Source: Sulfuritalea sp.
GTDB lineage: Bacteria > Pseudomonadota > Gammaproteobacteria > Burkholderiales > Rhodocyclaceae
Reading direction: 5' to 3'
Length of the DNA: 55,003 bases
NCBI GenBank assembly: GCA_016712985.1
Contig: JADJQA010000035.1
Span: forward strand, 1-55,003
Shown: piece by piece, positions 1-9,459 of the stretch
Layout: every line of letters starts with the position of its first letter
Numbering within the stretch: the stretch's first letter is position 1
Position numbers and translations under genes: made by a program
Notes under the pieces: model-generated
Database searches by the model: none
The model's input: the letters and a program-made list of their open reading frames with translations, nothing else
What the model was told of the DNA's origin: nothing

Positions 1-211
1 ATCGGTACGCCGCCAAAAAGAGGCTCGTCACCCAGGACCAGGGCGGCGCACAAGTCGCAACATCGATCGGCGAGGTGAACGCGCAACGGCCGCAGAAAAC
101 TTATTCGCGATGCAGGACATCCCTACCGCCAACCAATCAAAAGCACGCGGGGAAGCCCCAAAAACCCGTCACCACGAGTTCATGAACATGTCGCTAGAAT
201 GCAGTAAAGTC

Positions 212-241
212 TTGTCGGCCATGTCCGCTGTGGCATATACT
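212..241 (+). promoter_or_regulatory. Sigma70-type promoter upstream of the ThiF-like gene
   Basis: A -35 hexamer TTGTCG at 212-217 and a -10 hexamer TATACT at 236-241 are separated by 18 bp, which would start transcription near 248. The ThiF-like gene begins at 276 with GGAGG at 266-270. The 210 bases before this promoter show no gene I can support. Confidence 0.5.
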
Positions 242-275
242 CAATCTTCGATTATCCTATTCGATGGAGGCTGCG

Positions 276-1106
276 ATGACACTCAAGTTCGATTACGACA
301 CCTTTGTAACGCGAAACAGCGGCTACGTGAGTGCCGAGACGCAGGCCAGGATCCGCCAGAAGACCCTGCTGATTGCCGGTTGCGGGATTGGCAGCAGCGT
401 TGCGGTATGTGCCGCGCGCCTGGGCTTCGAGAAATTCGTGCTGGTCGACGGTGACGTGGTTGATCCGCACAACCTCAACCGGCAGTTCTACGAATTCGCC
501 GATATCGGCAAGCCCAAGGTCGAGGGCCTCAAGGACAAGATCCTCCGCATCAATCCCGACGCCAGCGTCGAGGCCATCCAGGCCTACCTGACGCCGGCCA
601 ATACCGACGGCATCGTCGCCAAGGCCGATATCGTTTTCGATACCGTCGACTTCCTCGACCTCGAGGCCATCCTCAGTTTGCATACCAGCGCCAAGAATCG
701 CAACGTCGAGTTGTTTACGGCGCTGTCGATCGGCTTTGGCGCCGGCGTGCTGTATTTTCCCGCGGGTTCGGGCGCCTCGCTGGCCGATCTGGTGGCCGGC
801 GACGTGGCGAGTGCAAGTGCCGGCGGGGAAGCGCATTACACCAATGTGTTCGCATCGGTGATACAGCGCATCGGCGAGCATCTCGACGCGCAGGTCGTGG
901 AGCAGATCGCCAAGGCCCTGACCATCATGGAGAACGGCAAGCCGTGTCCCGCCTCGCAGGTCGCCGTCGGCAGCTTCACCATCGCGGCGCTGGCCGTGTC
1001 GATGATTCATGACGTGCTCGATGGCAGAAGCGTGCCCACGGCGCCGCACATGGTGGTGCATAGTTTCAGGAACCATGTGACCAAGCTCATCAACCTTCTT
1101 GGCTGA
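276..1106 (+). CDS. ThiF/MoeB/E1-like adenylyltransferase
   Basis: The 276-residue protein has the Rossmann-like nucleotide-binding core of the ThiF/MoeB/E1 superfamily: a glycine-rich GCGIGS motif near residues 33-38, a D-G-D acidic strand end, then the N-L-N-R-Q motif that follows it in ubiquitin-activating-like enzymes. Such proteins adenylate a C-terminal carboxylate of a carrier protein or peptide. No CxxC zinc pair is evident, so it resembles stand-alone ThiF-like proteins rather than full MoeB. I start it at 276 because GGAGG lies five bases upstream; the ATG at 264 has no comparable site. No ThiS/MoaD-like carrier is nearby, so the substrate is unknown. Its place beside XrtA genes suggests, but does not show, a link to that system. 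Confidence 0.8.
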   Translation: MTLKFDYDTFVTRNSGYVSAETQARIRQKTLLIAGCGIGSSVAVCAARLGFEKFVLVDGDVVDPHNLNRQFYEFADIGKPKVEGLKDKILRINPDASVEAIQAYLTPANTDGIVAKADIVFDTVDFLDLEAILSLHTSAKNRNVELFTALSIGFGAGVLYFPAGSGASLADLVAGDVASASAGGEAHYTNVFASVIQRIGEHLDAQVVEQIAKALTIMENGKPCPASQVAVGSFTIAALAVSMIHDVLDGRSVPTAPHMVVHSFRNHVTKLINLLG

Positions 1107-1274
1107 TGCATGCGTGCACGAGAGTCGGTCTTGATCGCGTCCAGGCTGGCTGAGCAGGCGAGGACAATCATGACTCGACGTTTTTCGTTACTTGCTCGCG
1201 AGTCAGCGCGCGAAGTGGTCTCAAGAACTTGTTAGCGCTTTTCAGGGTCTTCGCAGATCGCCTTCCGCAATTTG

Positions 1275-2455
1275 ATGCGTCAGCGTCGTCGCGCGCTGGT
1301 CGCCATCTTGTCGGTTGGGTCCGGCATTGCCGCGTTGGTGGTGGCCACGGGTTTTGTCGAATGGATGTTCGTGGATTTCCGCGAAGCGATGATCGAATCG
1401 CAGTATGCGCATGTCCAGGTCACGCGGCTCGACTATCACGAGAACGGCCGCGCCGATCCTTTCCGCTATCTTCTGCCCGAGGACGCCGCCGCCGCGCCGC
1501 TCGGCACCGTGGCGCACGCCCGCTCCTGGGGCCCGCGCCTTGGTTTCACGGGTCTGCTCAGTCGCGGCGACTCGACGGTTTCCTTCGTCGGCGAGGGCTA
1601 TAGCCCGGCTACCGACCTGACCGGCGATCGCTCCTTGCGTATCGTGGCGGGGAAAAAGCTGGGGTCCACCGACCACAACAAAGTCATGCTGGGCAAGGGC
1701 TTGGCCACTCAAATCGGCGCCAAGCCGGGTGATCCGGTGATCCTGTTGGTGGACAATCCGGGTAGCGGGCTTAATGCGGCGGATGCCACGGTGGCGGGTG
1801 TTTTCGAGTCGGTCAGCAAGGCCTATGACGACAGCGCAGTGCTGGTGCATATCGCCGCCGCGCGCAATCTGCTCAAGGTATCCGGAGCGCATAGCTGGTT
1901 CCTGTATCTGGATCAGACGGAAAACTCCGAGGCGGTGGCCAACGATCTGCGCGCCGGCTTCGACGCCAAACAATTCGAGGTGCGCACCTGGGACCAACTG
2001 GCCGAGTTCTATGCGCGAGCGGTCGATCTGTTCCGCCAGCAGCTCGGCGTGGTGCGCTTCATCGTCATCGCCATCATTCTGCTGGGCATCAGCAACACCA
2101 TGATGATGAGCGTGATGGAGCGCACCGGCGAGATCGGCACCTCGATGGCGCTGGGCATCAAGCGCCGCGCGCTGCTCGGGCAATTCCTGGTCGAGGGCGG
2201 CATGATCGGTTTGCTCGGCGGGCTCGGCGGGCTGGCGCTGGCTTTGCTGATCGGTCTGGGCATCGACATCATGCATATCGAGATGCCGCCCCCACCCGGA
2301 CTCACGCGCGGATACATTGCCCATGTGCTGATGACACCAGGCATCGTCGTCGAGTCCATGCTGATCGCCATCGCCACCACCACGCTCGCCAGCCTTTACC
2401 GGCGTGGAAAGCGTCGCGCATGGTGATTGTCGACGCGATCCGGCAGAATAAATAG
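1275..2455 (+). CDS. FtsX/LolE-like ABC permease, frameshifted near both ends
   Basis: This is an ABC transporter permease of the MacB/LolE/FtsX type: an N-terminal membrane helix, a large periplasmic domain and three C-terminal helices (about residues 265-375) ending in a short cytoplasmic tail. It resembles the next gene throughout. As read, the frame ends at 2426 with an odd basic tail. Adding one C at 2399-2400 gives LYPAWKASRMVIVDAIRQNK and a stop at 2455, matching the neighbour's tail, so a single-base deletion is likely. The start is uncertain: upstream codons already encode A-F-R-N-L, typical of family N-termini, so a second indel may hide a start near 1229. No LolD-type ATPase is present in the window. 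Confidence 0.8.
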
Positions 2456-2476
2456 GCAATCAGGTAGGGAAACACG

Positions 2477-3697
2477 ATGCTCGGACTCATCAAACTGGCG
2501 CTGCGCAACATCTTCCGTCATCGCGGGCGCACCTCGATGACGCTGGCCTCGATCCTGTTCGGCGTGGTGGCGCTGATTCTGGCCGGCGGCTTCATCGAGG
2601 ACACGATTGTCGAGACCGGCGAATCGATGATCCGGTCAAGCACCGGCCATATCCAGGTGGCGCGCAGGGGCTATTGGGAATTCGGCAGCCGCAATCCGGA
2701 AAAATACCTGATCGAGGATCCGGACAAGCTGCGCAAGAAGATGGCCGCGGCAAGCGATGTCGAGGACATCATGTTTCGCCTGGGTTTTTCCGGCTTGCTG
2801 GGTAACGGCCGCACCGACTGGTCCATCGTCGGCGAAGGGGTCGAGCCCGACCGCGAGGCCAGGCTGGCCAGTTACATCACCGTGGTAGCCGGGCGGCAGC
2901 TTGCCGACAAGGACCAGTTCGGCATGATCATCGGCGCCGGCGTGGCCAAGGCGCTCAAACTCAAGCCCGACGATTCGGTATCGCTGCTGGTCAGTACCAC
3001 GGGCGGCGCCACCAATCTGCTCGAATTCAAGGTGGTCGGCGTCTTCCAGACCTTCTCCAAGGATTACGACGCACGCGCCGTGCGCATCACGCTCGGCGCG
3101 GCCCAGGAACTTCTGGCTACGTCGGGGGCGCATACCGCGGTGATGCTGCTGAAAAAAACCCCCGACACGCTGGAGGTGGCCGATTTCCTCAAGCGAACCA
3201 TCAGCCCCAGGGATTTCCAGATCAAGACCTGGGTCGATCTGAACGAGTTCTACAACCAGACGGTCACGCTTTACGAGCAACAATTCGGCTTTCTGGTGAT
3301 CATCATCCTGACGATGTTGCTGCTCAGCGTGTCGAATACCGTGAATATCGGCATCTTCGAGCGTGTCGCGGAATTCGGCACCATGATGGCGATTGGCAAT
3401 CGTCCGGCCCGGGTGTTCAGGCTGATCGTGGCCGAAAGCGTCTGTCTGGGTGTCGTCGGCAGCTTGGCCGGCGTGGTGATTGGATTGGCTTTGGCGCACG
3501 TGATTTCCCAGGTGGGCATCCCCATGCCACCCCCGCCGAACGCCGATCAGGGCTATATCTCGAGGATTCTGGTGGTGCCCAGTGTGATCCTGACCTCCTT
3601 CGGCATAGGCATTGCCGCTGCGTTTCTGGCTTCCCTGCTGCCGGCCTACAAGGTGAGCCGGATGCACATCGCGGACGCGCTGCGGCAGGGAGTCTGA
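2477..3697 (+). CDS. FtsX/LolE-like ABC permease
   Basis: The 406-residue protein is an intact paralogue of the preceding permease. Helix 1 spans roughly residues 20-40, a periplasmic region follows, and three C-terminal helices (about 270-390) lie before an A-Y-K-V-S-R-M tail. Family members act as dimers or heterodimers with a separate LolD/MacB-type ATPase and use ATP hydrolysis to move substrates such as lipoproteins or lipids, or to drive periplasmic conformational changes. The tandem pair suggests a heterodimer like LolC/LolE. It begins 21 bases after the corrected end of the first permease and stops two bases before the sugar transferase, so all probably share one transcript. The ATPase must be encoded elsewhere. 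Confidence 0.88.
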   Translation: MLGLIKLALRNIFRHRGRTSMTLASILFGVVALILAGGFIEDTIVETGESMIRSSTGHIQVARRGYWEFGSRNPEKYLIEDPDKLRKKMAAASDVEDIMFRLGFSGLLGNGRTDWSIVGEGVEPDREARLASYITVVAGRQLADKDQFGMIIGAGVAKALKLKPDDSVSLLVSTTGGATNLLEFKVVGVFQTFSKDYDARAVRITLGAAQELLATSGAHTAVMLLKKTPDTLEVADFLKRTISPRDFQIKTWVDLNEFYNQTVTLYEQQFGFLVIIILTMLLLSVSNTVNIGIFERVAEFGTMMAIGNRPARVFRLIVAESVCLGVVGSLAGVVIGLALAHVISQVGIPMPPPPNADQGYISRILVVPSVILTSFGIGIAAAFLASLLPAYKVSRMHIADALRQGV

Positions 3698-3699
3698 TC

Positions 3700-5085
3700 A
3701 TGGCCACCTTCGTATCGGGCCATGCGGTCCGGATCAACACGGCACTTGAGGTCATTTTCGACTTCGGTTTCGTGATTGTCGGGGTATTGATCGCGAGCCT
3801 CTGGGTGGGCAATGGCCTTCCCCTCAACTACGGCGAGATCATCGTCTATGCGACAATCATGGCACTGACCATGCTGGCGCTGAACGCGTGGTTCGGCTTC
3901 TATCAGCGGATCCATGATCGAAGCGTCGAGGATTCGCGCGCGCGCGCCGTGCTCTCGCTGCACCTTTCGATTCCGATCGCGTATTTCTTCATCGTCATGT
4001 TGCCGATCGCGGAAGTCAACCGGCAGTTGCTGGAGATTTCCGGCATGGCGGGGATTTTCGGCATGCTGACCAATCGCGTGCTGGCTTCGCATCGACGCAG
4101 TCGTTCCCTGGTGGTGCATCGGGTGCTGATTCTTGGGGTCGGCAACGAAGCGAAGAACGTCGCGGCGTCGCTGCATAAAGAGGACCCCACGGTGCGGATC
4201 ATGGGGTTCTATCCGGCGGCGACGGCCGAAAAAATCGGCGTGCCCGAGGGCAGCATCCTGTCCCAGGACCTTGCCCTTGCGGATGTCGTCCGCGAATACA
4301 AGGTTGACGAAATCGTCGTCGCCATTGGCGAACGTCGTGGCGGGCGCATGCCTTTGCGCGAGTTGCTCGACTGCCGGGTGACCGGCGTCAGCATCAATGA
4401 CGTCACGACGCACTACGAACGCGTGCTGGGTCAGGTTCGTCTCGATGCACTGAGGGCCGGCTGGCTTATTTTCGGCGAAGGATTCCGTCAGGGAAGGGTG
4501 CGCACCACCACCAAGCGCCTGTTCGATATTGTCTTCGCCTCGATCCTGTTGATTCTGGCAGCCCCGGTAATGCTGGTGGCGGCGATCCTGATCCTGATTG
4601 AAGACGGATTCCCGGTTCTGTATCGACAGGAACGCGTGGGTTTGAACGGCCGCCTGTTCAATGTGATCAAGTTCCGCAGCATGCGCCGGGATGCCGAGGC
4701 CGACGGCAAGCCGCGCTGGGCAGCCGCCAACGATGACCGCGCCACGCGCGTTGGGCGGGTCTTCCGCAAACTGCGCATCGATGAACTGCCGCAGTTGTTT
4801 TCGGTGCTGCGCGGCGACATGAGCATGGTTGGCCCGCGTCCGGAGCGGGCGTTTTTCGTCGATCAACTGACCGAGAAAATCCCTTTCTACGCCATTCGTC
4901 ACAGCGTCAAGCCGGGTGTGACCGGCTGGGCCCAAGTGCGGTATCAATACGGCGCGTCGGAAGATGATGCGGCGCAGAAACTGCAATACGATTTGTATTA
5001 CGTGAAGAACCACACCTTGTTTCTGGACCTGGTCGTAATGTTTGAGACCGTCAGTGTGGTGCTTGGTGGCAAGGGGGCGCAGTAG
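3700..5085 (+). CDS. XrtA-system initiating sugar transferase (TIGR03013-like)
   Basis: This 461-residue polyprenyl-phosphate sugar-1-phosphate transferase has several N-terminal membrane helices (about residues 15-125), a Rossmann-like CoA-binding domain (about 135-250) and the C-terminal bacterial sugar transferase domain (about 270-455). The latter shows the K-R-x-F-D entry helix, the F-x-V-x-K-F-R-S-M segment, the D-E-L-P-Q-L motif and S-M-V-G-P-R-P. It would load the first sugar phosphate onto undecaprenyl phosphate at the inner membrane and so start repeat-unit synthesis. The architecture matches the exosortase-linked EpsB/TIGR03013 subgroup. It starts two bases after the permease stop and is the last + strand gene before a convergent pair. 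Confidence 0.9.
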   Translation: MATFVSGHAVRINTALEVIFDFGFVIVGVLIASLWVGNGLPLNYGEIIVYATIMALTMLALNAWFGFYQRIHDRSVEDSRARAVLSLHLSIPIAYFFIVMLPIAEVNRQLLEISGMAGIFGMLTNRVLASHRRSRSLVVHRVLILGVGNEAKNVAASLHKEDPTVRIMGFYPAATAEKIGVPEGSILSQDLALADVVREYKVDEIVVAIGERRGGRMPLRELLDCRVTGVSINDVTTHYERVLGQVRLDALRAGWLIFGEGFRQGRVRTTTKRLFDIVFASILLILAAPVMLVAAILILIEDGFPVLYRQERVGLNGRLFNVIKFRSMRRDAEADGKPRWAAANDDRATRVGRVFRKLRIDELPQLFSVLRGDMSMVGPRPERAFFVDQLTEKIPFYAIRHSVKPGVTGWAQVRYQYGASEDDAAQKLQYDLYYVKNHTLFLDLVVMFETVSVVLGGKGAQ

Positions 5086-5105
5086 GTCGGTAGCCCCAGC
5101 GCGGT

Positions 5106-5202
5106 GATGGCTTTCTTGCCATCCCCTTGTTGCTGTGTTGTGGCCGGATTTGTACCAGCGCTTGCGCTTCTTGCGCGGGGGCGACCTCCCAAGACGGTCG
5201 CC
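5106..5202. terminator. Two small hairpins between convergent genes
   Basis: The short gap between convergent genes holds GATGGC/GCCATC (5106-5111 with 5118-5123) and GGCGACC/GGTCGCC (5180-5186 with 5196-5202). Neither has a strong U-tract, so termination is only a guess from position. Confidence 0.25.
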
Positions 5203-5214
5203 AAGACTGTCCGG

Positions 5215-6363
5215 CTACTGCTGTTTGAGGTCGAGCTGGGCCAGGTCGACCCTCTTCCTGAATCCGCGAAACCGCAGCCATGCCTTGTGCGACAGGTGCT
5301 TGGCCAGCAGGCCGGGCGGCATCCGCAACCAGTGGGCACGCACGTAGATCAGCCAGCGGGCGACAGCCGCCCAGCGGGAGGGATGATCCGGGTGTCCTGG
5401 CAGGAGCGCGAGAGGGATCAGCCGATTCATCAGCTCGCGGATAGGCCAGGCAGGTGCGGCGTCTTCCAGCCCTTGCAGCACATCCGCGGGAATCGGCGTG
5501 CCGAAAAGTCGTTGCGCATGATGCAGACCGTAGAACAGCGGACGCTCGAAACCCAAAGCGCGTGCGCGGGGCCCCAGGCCCGCCCAGAAACCAGGCTCCT
5601 GGCCATGGTGGCAAAGCAGGTCATGGACATCGAGCAGATCCCGCAGGCGCAGACCCTCGTCAGGATCGCCCTCGAGAAACAGGTGCACCAGCGCGTGCAG
5701 CACCATGTCGGCAGGCGCCAGGACGCGTAGCCGCGGGTCGGCGAGCGGCCGGGCCGCGGCGAATAGCGGCGCGGGGTCCGATTGCAGATGGCTGGTTTTC
5801 GGCAGCAGCCGATGGTGGATGTCGATTTCGGTGCCGCGTTCCCGATGGCGGAGCGGAGGTATTTCATGCATCCAGACGCGGTAGTAACGCTCGTCGTAAG
5901 GGTCGATCTGCGTCTTGAACCAGCCGCGCTCGACGAGCCTTTCCTCGATCTCCCCGATTCGTTCTTCCGGCACCAGCAGATCGACATCGGCGAAGATGCG
6001 GCCGCGCGCTGGCGGAAGATCCGCGATCAGATAGCCGGTACCCTTAAGCAGGATCAGAGGCACGTCGATGCCCTTGAGCGCCCAAAGCAGGCGATTCACC
6101 TCCCAGGAGATCAGTGTGTTCCGATGCGCTATGACGTTGCGGGCGGCTCTCAGATGGTTGGCGGCGCGGGCCGGGATGTCTCCAAGCAGACCGGCGCGGG
6201 CGAGATCGGACTCCAGTCGTCCCAGCACTCTGGCCCGCCGGGCCACGCGCAGCAGCAGTTCCCAGTCGGCAGGCGGCAGGCCCGGCAGTTGTTCCGGGGC
6301 CAGCAGGGCCTCGATCAGGAGCCGCTGCGCCCGCCGGGTTTCGCTGGCCGCCTTAGTAGCCAT
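5215..6363 (-). CDS. Nucleotidyltransferase family protein of the HPr-rel-A cassette
   Basis: The 382-residue protein resembles the 'uncharacterised nucleotidyltransferase' family (PF14907-like). An N-terminal helical half is followed by L-L-K-G-T near residue 105, an F-A-D-V-D-L-L-V metal-binding D-x-D strand near 125, and a later E-I-D-I-H-H acidic motif near 180. Such proteins are predicted to transfer a nucleotide or sugar-nucleotide group; the real substrate is unknown. Its ATG overlaps the end of the HprK-related kinase gene by 11 bases, so the two are probably translationally coupled. Genes of this type recur next to HprK-related kinase A in XrtA genomes, which is the main support for the assignment. 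Confidence 0.75.
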   Translation of the reverse strand: MATKAASETRRAQRLLIEALLAPEQLPGLPPADWELLLRVARRARVLGRLESDLARAGLLGDIPARAANHLRAARNVIAHRNTLISWEVNRLLWALKGIDVPLILLKGTGYLIADLPPARGRIFADVDLLVPEERIGEIEERLVERGWFKTQIDPYDERYYRVWMHEIPPLRHRERGTEIDIHHRLLPKTSHLQSDPAPLFAAARPLADPRLRVLAPADMVLHALVHLFLEGDPDEGLRLRDLLDVHDLLCHHGQEPGFWAGLGPRARALGFERPLFYGLHHAQRLFGTPIPADVLQGLEDAAPAWPIRELMNRLIPLALLPGHPDHPSRWAAVARWLIYVRAHWLRMPPGLLAKHLSHKAWLRFRGFRKRVDLAQLDLKQQ

Positions 6364-7274
6364 CGCCGGTTCGAGAAAGCTCGTCGAGCACTTTTACCGC
6401 TTCGTCGAGATCGGAGTAGACCAGCGAATAGGAATCGCAGGAGCGAATCATCTCGGTGACCAGTCGAAAAGCGGTTTCGTCGAGGACCTCGTAGTTGAAG
6501 GCGTTGGTCGCGACCATCAGGAAGGCCTGGCTCTTCGGCATTGGCTCGAGCGTGAGCGGCGCATCGGCGACCCAGCGCGGGAAGACGAACCAGCGCGGGC
6601 GAGCCGGCTCCTGCGCCCGCCGGATGCTGTCCACCGGCGGGCGCACGTGCGCGACCGTGCCTTTGCGCGTCTTCAGGAAGGACGGGCCGATGATCGCCTC
6701 CGGCCGGAATTTCCTGATCACGTCGATCGACTCGTTCTTCAGCGGGATCAGGCGCGGCAGTGGCAGCAGCATGCCGTCCCCGCGCCGCACCAGGCCGAAT
6801 TCGTCGGAGAGCAGGCGCCATCCGGAGTGGATCAAGTGCGGTGCACAGGGTCGATTTGCCGTCGCCGGGCGAAGCGGGAAAGAGGATCGCCTTGCCGTGG
6901 CGCTCGACTCCCGCCGAATGCAGCATCAGCAGGTGATGCGAGCGCGTCGCCACGCACCAGTTGATTCCCCATTCCAGCGCAGGAAAGGCGTGTTCGACGG
7001 TATAGGGCGCGAACGGGGATAGTCCATCAATGCCAAAATACGCCTGGCGGCGCACCCATCGGCGCAGTCCGCGCGGAGCGCTGATCTGGACGTGAAAATC
7101 GCTGATAGCCGCCGCGTTCGGCAACGGGTAGGGCGCGTAAAGCTGATGCGCAAGCGATGCGAAGGAATCGAGGTTGGAACGGATTCTGAGGTTGAAGGGA
7201 CCGAACTGGAGCGCGAGGCCGTCTCCTCCCAGGCATTTTCGCAGTTCCCGGCGACTCAGGTCACCGACGATCAT
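6353..7274 (-). CDS. HprK-related kinase A (HPr-rel-A system), one frameshift
   Basis: The product resembles the P-loop kinase domain of HPr kinase/phosphorylase as found in the HPr-rel-A family (TIGR04352-like). Walker A reads A-S-P-G-D-G-K-S-T near residue 130, preceded by the H-S-A-G-V-E strand; after it comes L-L-S-D-E-F-G, the usual acidic loop. No HPr-type phosphocarrier is near, so the target is unknown. The frame breaks at about 6835: removing one base converts T-A-L-D-P-L-R into T-A-L-I-H-S-G-W-R-L-L-S-D-E and restores the domain to its stop at 6353. A one-base insertion error is likely. The start at 7274 forms an ATGA overlap with the stop of the PqqD-like gene upstream. Confidence 0.75.
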
Positions 7275-7552
7275 TGAACGGCAGTGGTTTCGTCCAGACA
7301 CTCGATGAGGCCAAGCTCCTCGAGTCTCATTGTCGCGAAAGCAAAATCTTCCTCGGCCAAGTCACCCCGGCCCACCTCGAGAGCTGCTTCCGTCCAGTCT
7401 TTCACCGCTTCGATCGATCGCGAGCCTTGTTCCAGGCATTTCAGGATCAATGCAGTCGTCTCGTTGAAAACATGAGTTTCGGCGGAAGAGGGCTGGAAAA
7501 CAATGTAAACATCATCCCATTCCTGCCATTGAAGGGAGTTTCCGGCAAGGGC
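7271..7552 (-). CDS. PqqD-like HPr-rel-A system protein
   Basis: This small reading frame encodes about 93 residues resembling PqqD-type peptide chaperones of the HPr-rel-A system (TIGR04353-like). An N-terminal W-Q-E-W-D-D-x-Y-x-V-F-Q segment is followed by T-H-V-F-N-E-T-T-A-L-I-L and a helical C-terminus with L-E-E-L-G-L-I. PqqD proteins bind precursor peptides and present them to modifying enzymes. No standard start codon lies within the span. An in-frame ATG at 7589 is separated by a TGA at 7553-7555, so the 5' end is either damaged or misread. The stop overlaps the kinase start (ATGA). The gene lies between a candidate exported peptide and the kinase, as a chaperone might. Confidence 0.6.
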   Translation of the reverse strand, partial: ALAGNSLQWQEWDDVYIVFQPSSAETHVFNETTALILKCLEQGSRSIEAVKDWTEAALEVGRGDLAEEDFAFATMRLEELGLIECLDETTAVQ

Positions 7553-7606
7553 TCAAATGAAGGTCTCAGCCCTTGTCGCTGAGCAGGTCATCAGGCGGAA
7601 TTTGCT

Positions 7607-8138
7607 TCAGACTACGTTCGCGCGAACATCAGTCGGGCTATCCTGGACCAACGACCATGGACGAAGCAGACTGAACTCAAGATCGCAATATTCTTCGATG
7701 AAATCTGTGAGGTGCCACCGGTGGCCGTTGCCAGATATTTCTTTGGTGCCATGGGGGTAGGTCCTTAATACGACTGGCTCGCGGTTGCCCGTGGTGAGAT
7801 TTGAGGAGGTCAATACCTTTTACGGGAGTGCCGCAGGCAGTCAGTGTGTTGGGGAGAACACATACGTCGCCCGCTCCGGTGTCGGACTGGCGAAATTCTC
7901 CCAGGTCGGGTGGCCCCCACTTGGGCTTCCTGGGGCGTTGCTGCCTTCACCCGCGCAAGCCGCCGCCAGCGCCCGCTGCGCAAGGTCAGCACTACTGGCG
8001 CCAAGCCACTGCACTGCGGATCAAACGCCGCCGCTTGTTGTTGAGAGTCGAGGTGTCGCCAGTCAAGCCTGTTTCACCCGCCGTCGACGGCGAATCCCCC
8101 GATCGTCCCGCGACGTCAAGTGATTCCGTAGATTTCAT
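7607..8138 (-). CDS. Frameshifted small exported protein, candidate substrate of the HPr-rel-A cassette
   Basis: From ATG 8138, with GGAG seven bases upstream, the frame gives a Ser/Thr/Gly-rich N-terminus and then K-R-R-R-L-I-R-S-A-V-A. As read it stops at once. Adding one G near 7997 continues into W-A-P-V-V-L-T-L-R-S-G, and one more G near 7975 into A-L-A-A-A-C-A-G-E-G-S. Together this is a Tat-like export signal: twin Arg, hydrophobic core, A-x-A cleavage region. Beyond it one frame ends at 7841 (about 99 residues). With further shifts, protein-like sequence (Y-P-H-G-T-K-E-I, H-L-T-D-F-I-E-E-Y) runs to a stop at 7607. I cannot place the true 3' end. No family is recognised; the substrate role is inferred from position beside the PqqD-like gene. 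Confidence 0.45.
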
Positions 8139-8942
8139 GATCCAACTCCAAACATTGTCTGTTGCCCGGAACGGGCACTTCAAACTCCGCAGGCTCGCTT
8201 CACCCTAGTCAGAAAGCGTCCTTCTCTCTTTTCCGCAACGTCACCGCGCCACTCCACCGATGATGAATCCTGGACCAAAATCGAAATCGGTTCCCGCCTG
8301 AGCGCCTCTACTTTCTCTGCCGATGCAGATCGAGCGTCGAGTAAGTCACGCGTTTCCCCAAAACACATATAAACCGATATTTCGCCATAAGTCCATTCTC
8401 GGAGCAATCGCACTTCACAGATGCATGAGCAATATTTATACCAGAACTGCTTCTAACAATAATAATTCAATAAATCATTTGCTTGCCGATGCAAGTCGCT
8501 GCAAACCGAAGGCTTTGACGGGCTTGGTGTAAAAGAATCCGACACGTCCGCAGCCACGTTCGACTCACCATTGCTTGCACGCGTCCAAGCGCACGGATTG
8601 CAATGGCATGGCTCCGAAACCATTCCAAGCGCACCTCCCGCAACGATTCCTGCAGCACCGCATCGGCACGGCAACACTGATTCCCGATGCAGGCGACAGC
8701 GCGGATTCCCTGGCCCTTTGACCACCATCTTGACGATGTGATGACGCAGATATCCTCACTGTAGTGCATCTCGAAAAGCGGCCGTCTGCGATTACCCGGA
8801 AAAGCGACTCCGTCAAATTGATCAGGCGCATGCTGCTCGTTGATTCTATTGCGTTTTCGGAGATCCAAGCCACGATACCAGCCGGGCCACGATCCGCATC
8901 GACGCTACCGCTGAAGGCTCGCGGTACGGCGTTTCCGCGGGT
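8139..8942. other. About 800 bp with no supportable gene
   Basis: The stretch has lower GC in part (AT-rich around 8360-8480) and only short overlapping frames without recognisable motifs or convincing ribosome sites. A 77-codon - strand frame at 8180-8413 ends 42 bases before the exported-protein gene and could be real, but nothing supports it. The promoter of the HPr-rel-A cassette should lie here; I see no clear hexamer pair. Confidence 0.3.
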
Positions 8943-9137
8943 TCAGGAACGGTGCGTAAGGACAGCGAGAAAGCACAAACAACCAAAAACCATCACCGTG
9001 GTGCCAGCCTGCAACAAGGTGCCGACCTGAAAACCAGCGATATAGTAGGCGCCACCGAGACGAACCGCTACTCCGGCAATGCATAGCAAAACACCGACCA
9101 CCCCGGCGATTCGCCCGAGCTTAAGCAAAACATCCAT
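8943..9137 (-). CDS. Small two-helix membrane protein
   Basis: The frame encodes 64 residues with two hydrophobic segments (about 9-29 and 40-60) around a short R-L-G-G-A-Y-Y loop, ending T-H-R-S. An AGGGGGCG purine stretch sits just before the ATG at 9137, which supports translation. I do not recognise a family; it is an inner-membrane protein of unknown role. It is 322 bases upstream of the protease gene's end on the same strand but stands apart, with no obvious operon partner. Confidence 0.5.
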   Translation of the reverse strand: MDVLLKLGRIAGVVGVLLCIAGVAVRLGGAYYIAGFQVGTLLQAGTTVMVFGCLCFLAVLTHRS

Positions 9138-9459
9138 ATCGCCCCCTGTTTAAGTCCAGATTGTTTTGGACGACACTGAATCAGTTCGTGATGGTTCCCG
9201 GATTGAGTCCGGGGCAGGCTTCCCTGCGAAAGAACGTCACCTTTGCCCGATCCTGCGCCGGCATCCATGCCTTCAACGAGTTACTGGATCCCCGCTTTCG
9301 CGGGGATTACTGTGACTGAATCAGCGCTTCCTTAGCTGCGAGGATACCCGAAAATCCGGTCCTTCGAGCCGGCAAAACACGAAGGCCCCTGCCTTTGCTC
9401 GCCTGTGGCATCCCACGAGCAGGCGCTTCGTGGCAAGCCCGGCACCGGGATCCCTTTCC
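9138..9459. repeat. Intergenic region with REP-like palindromes
   Basis: No gene is seen. TCCCGGATTGAGTCCGGGG lies at 9196-9214 and a strong hairpin ATCCCCGC-TTTC-GCGGGGAT at 9288-9307. The first matches similar elements at about 14060-14080 and 46229-46249, so this is a dispersed REP-type repeat. It may also act as a transcription boundary between the protease gene and the small membrane-protein gene. Confidence 0.5.

Noticed and set aside
110..454. + strand 114-codon frame overlapping the ThiF-like gene
   Set aside because: It lies mostly in another frame of a well-supported gene and has no recognisable motif or ribosome site.
8467..8868. - strand 133-codon frame in the 8.1-8.9 kb gap
   Set aside because: No domain, no ribosome site and unusual composition; likely chance.
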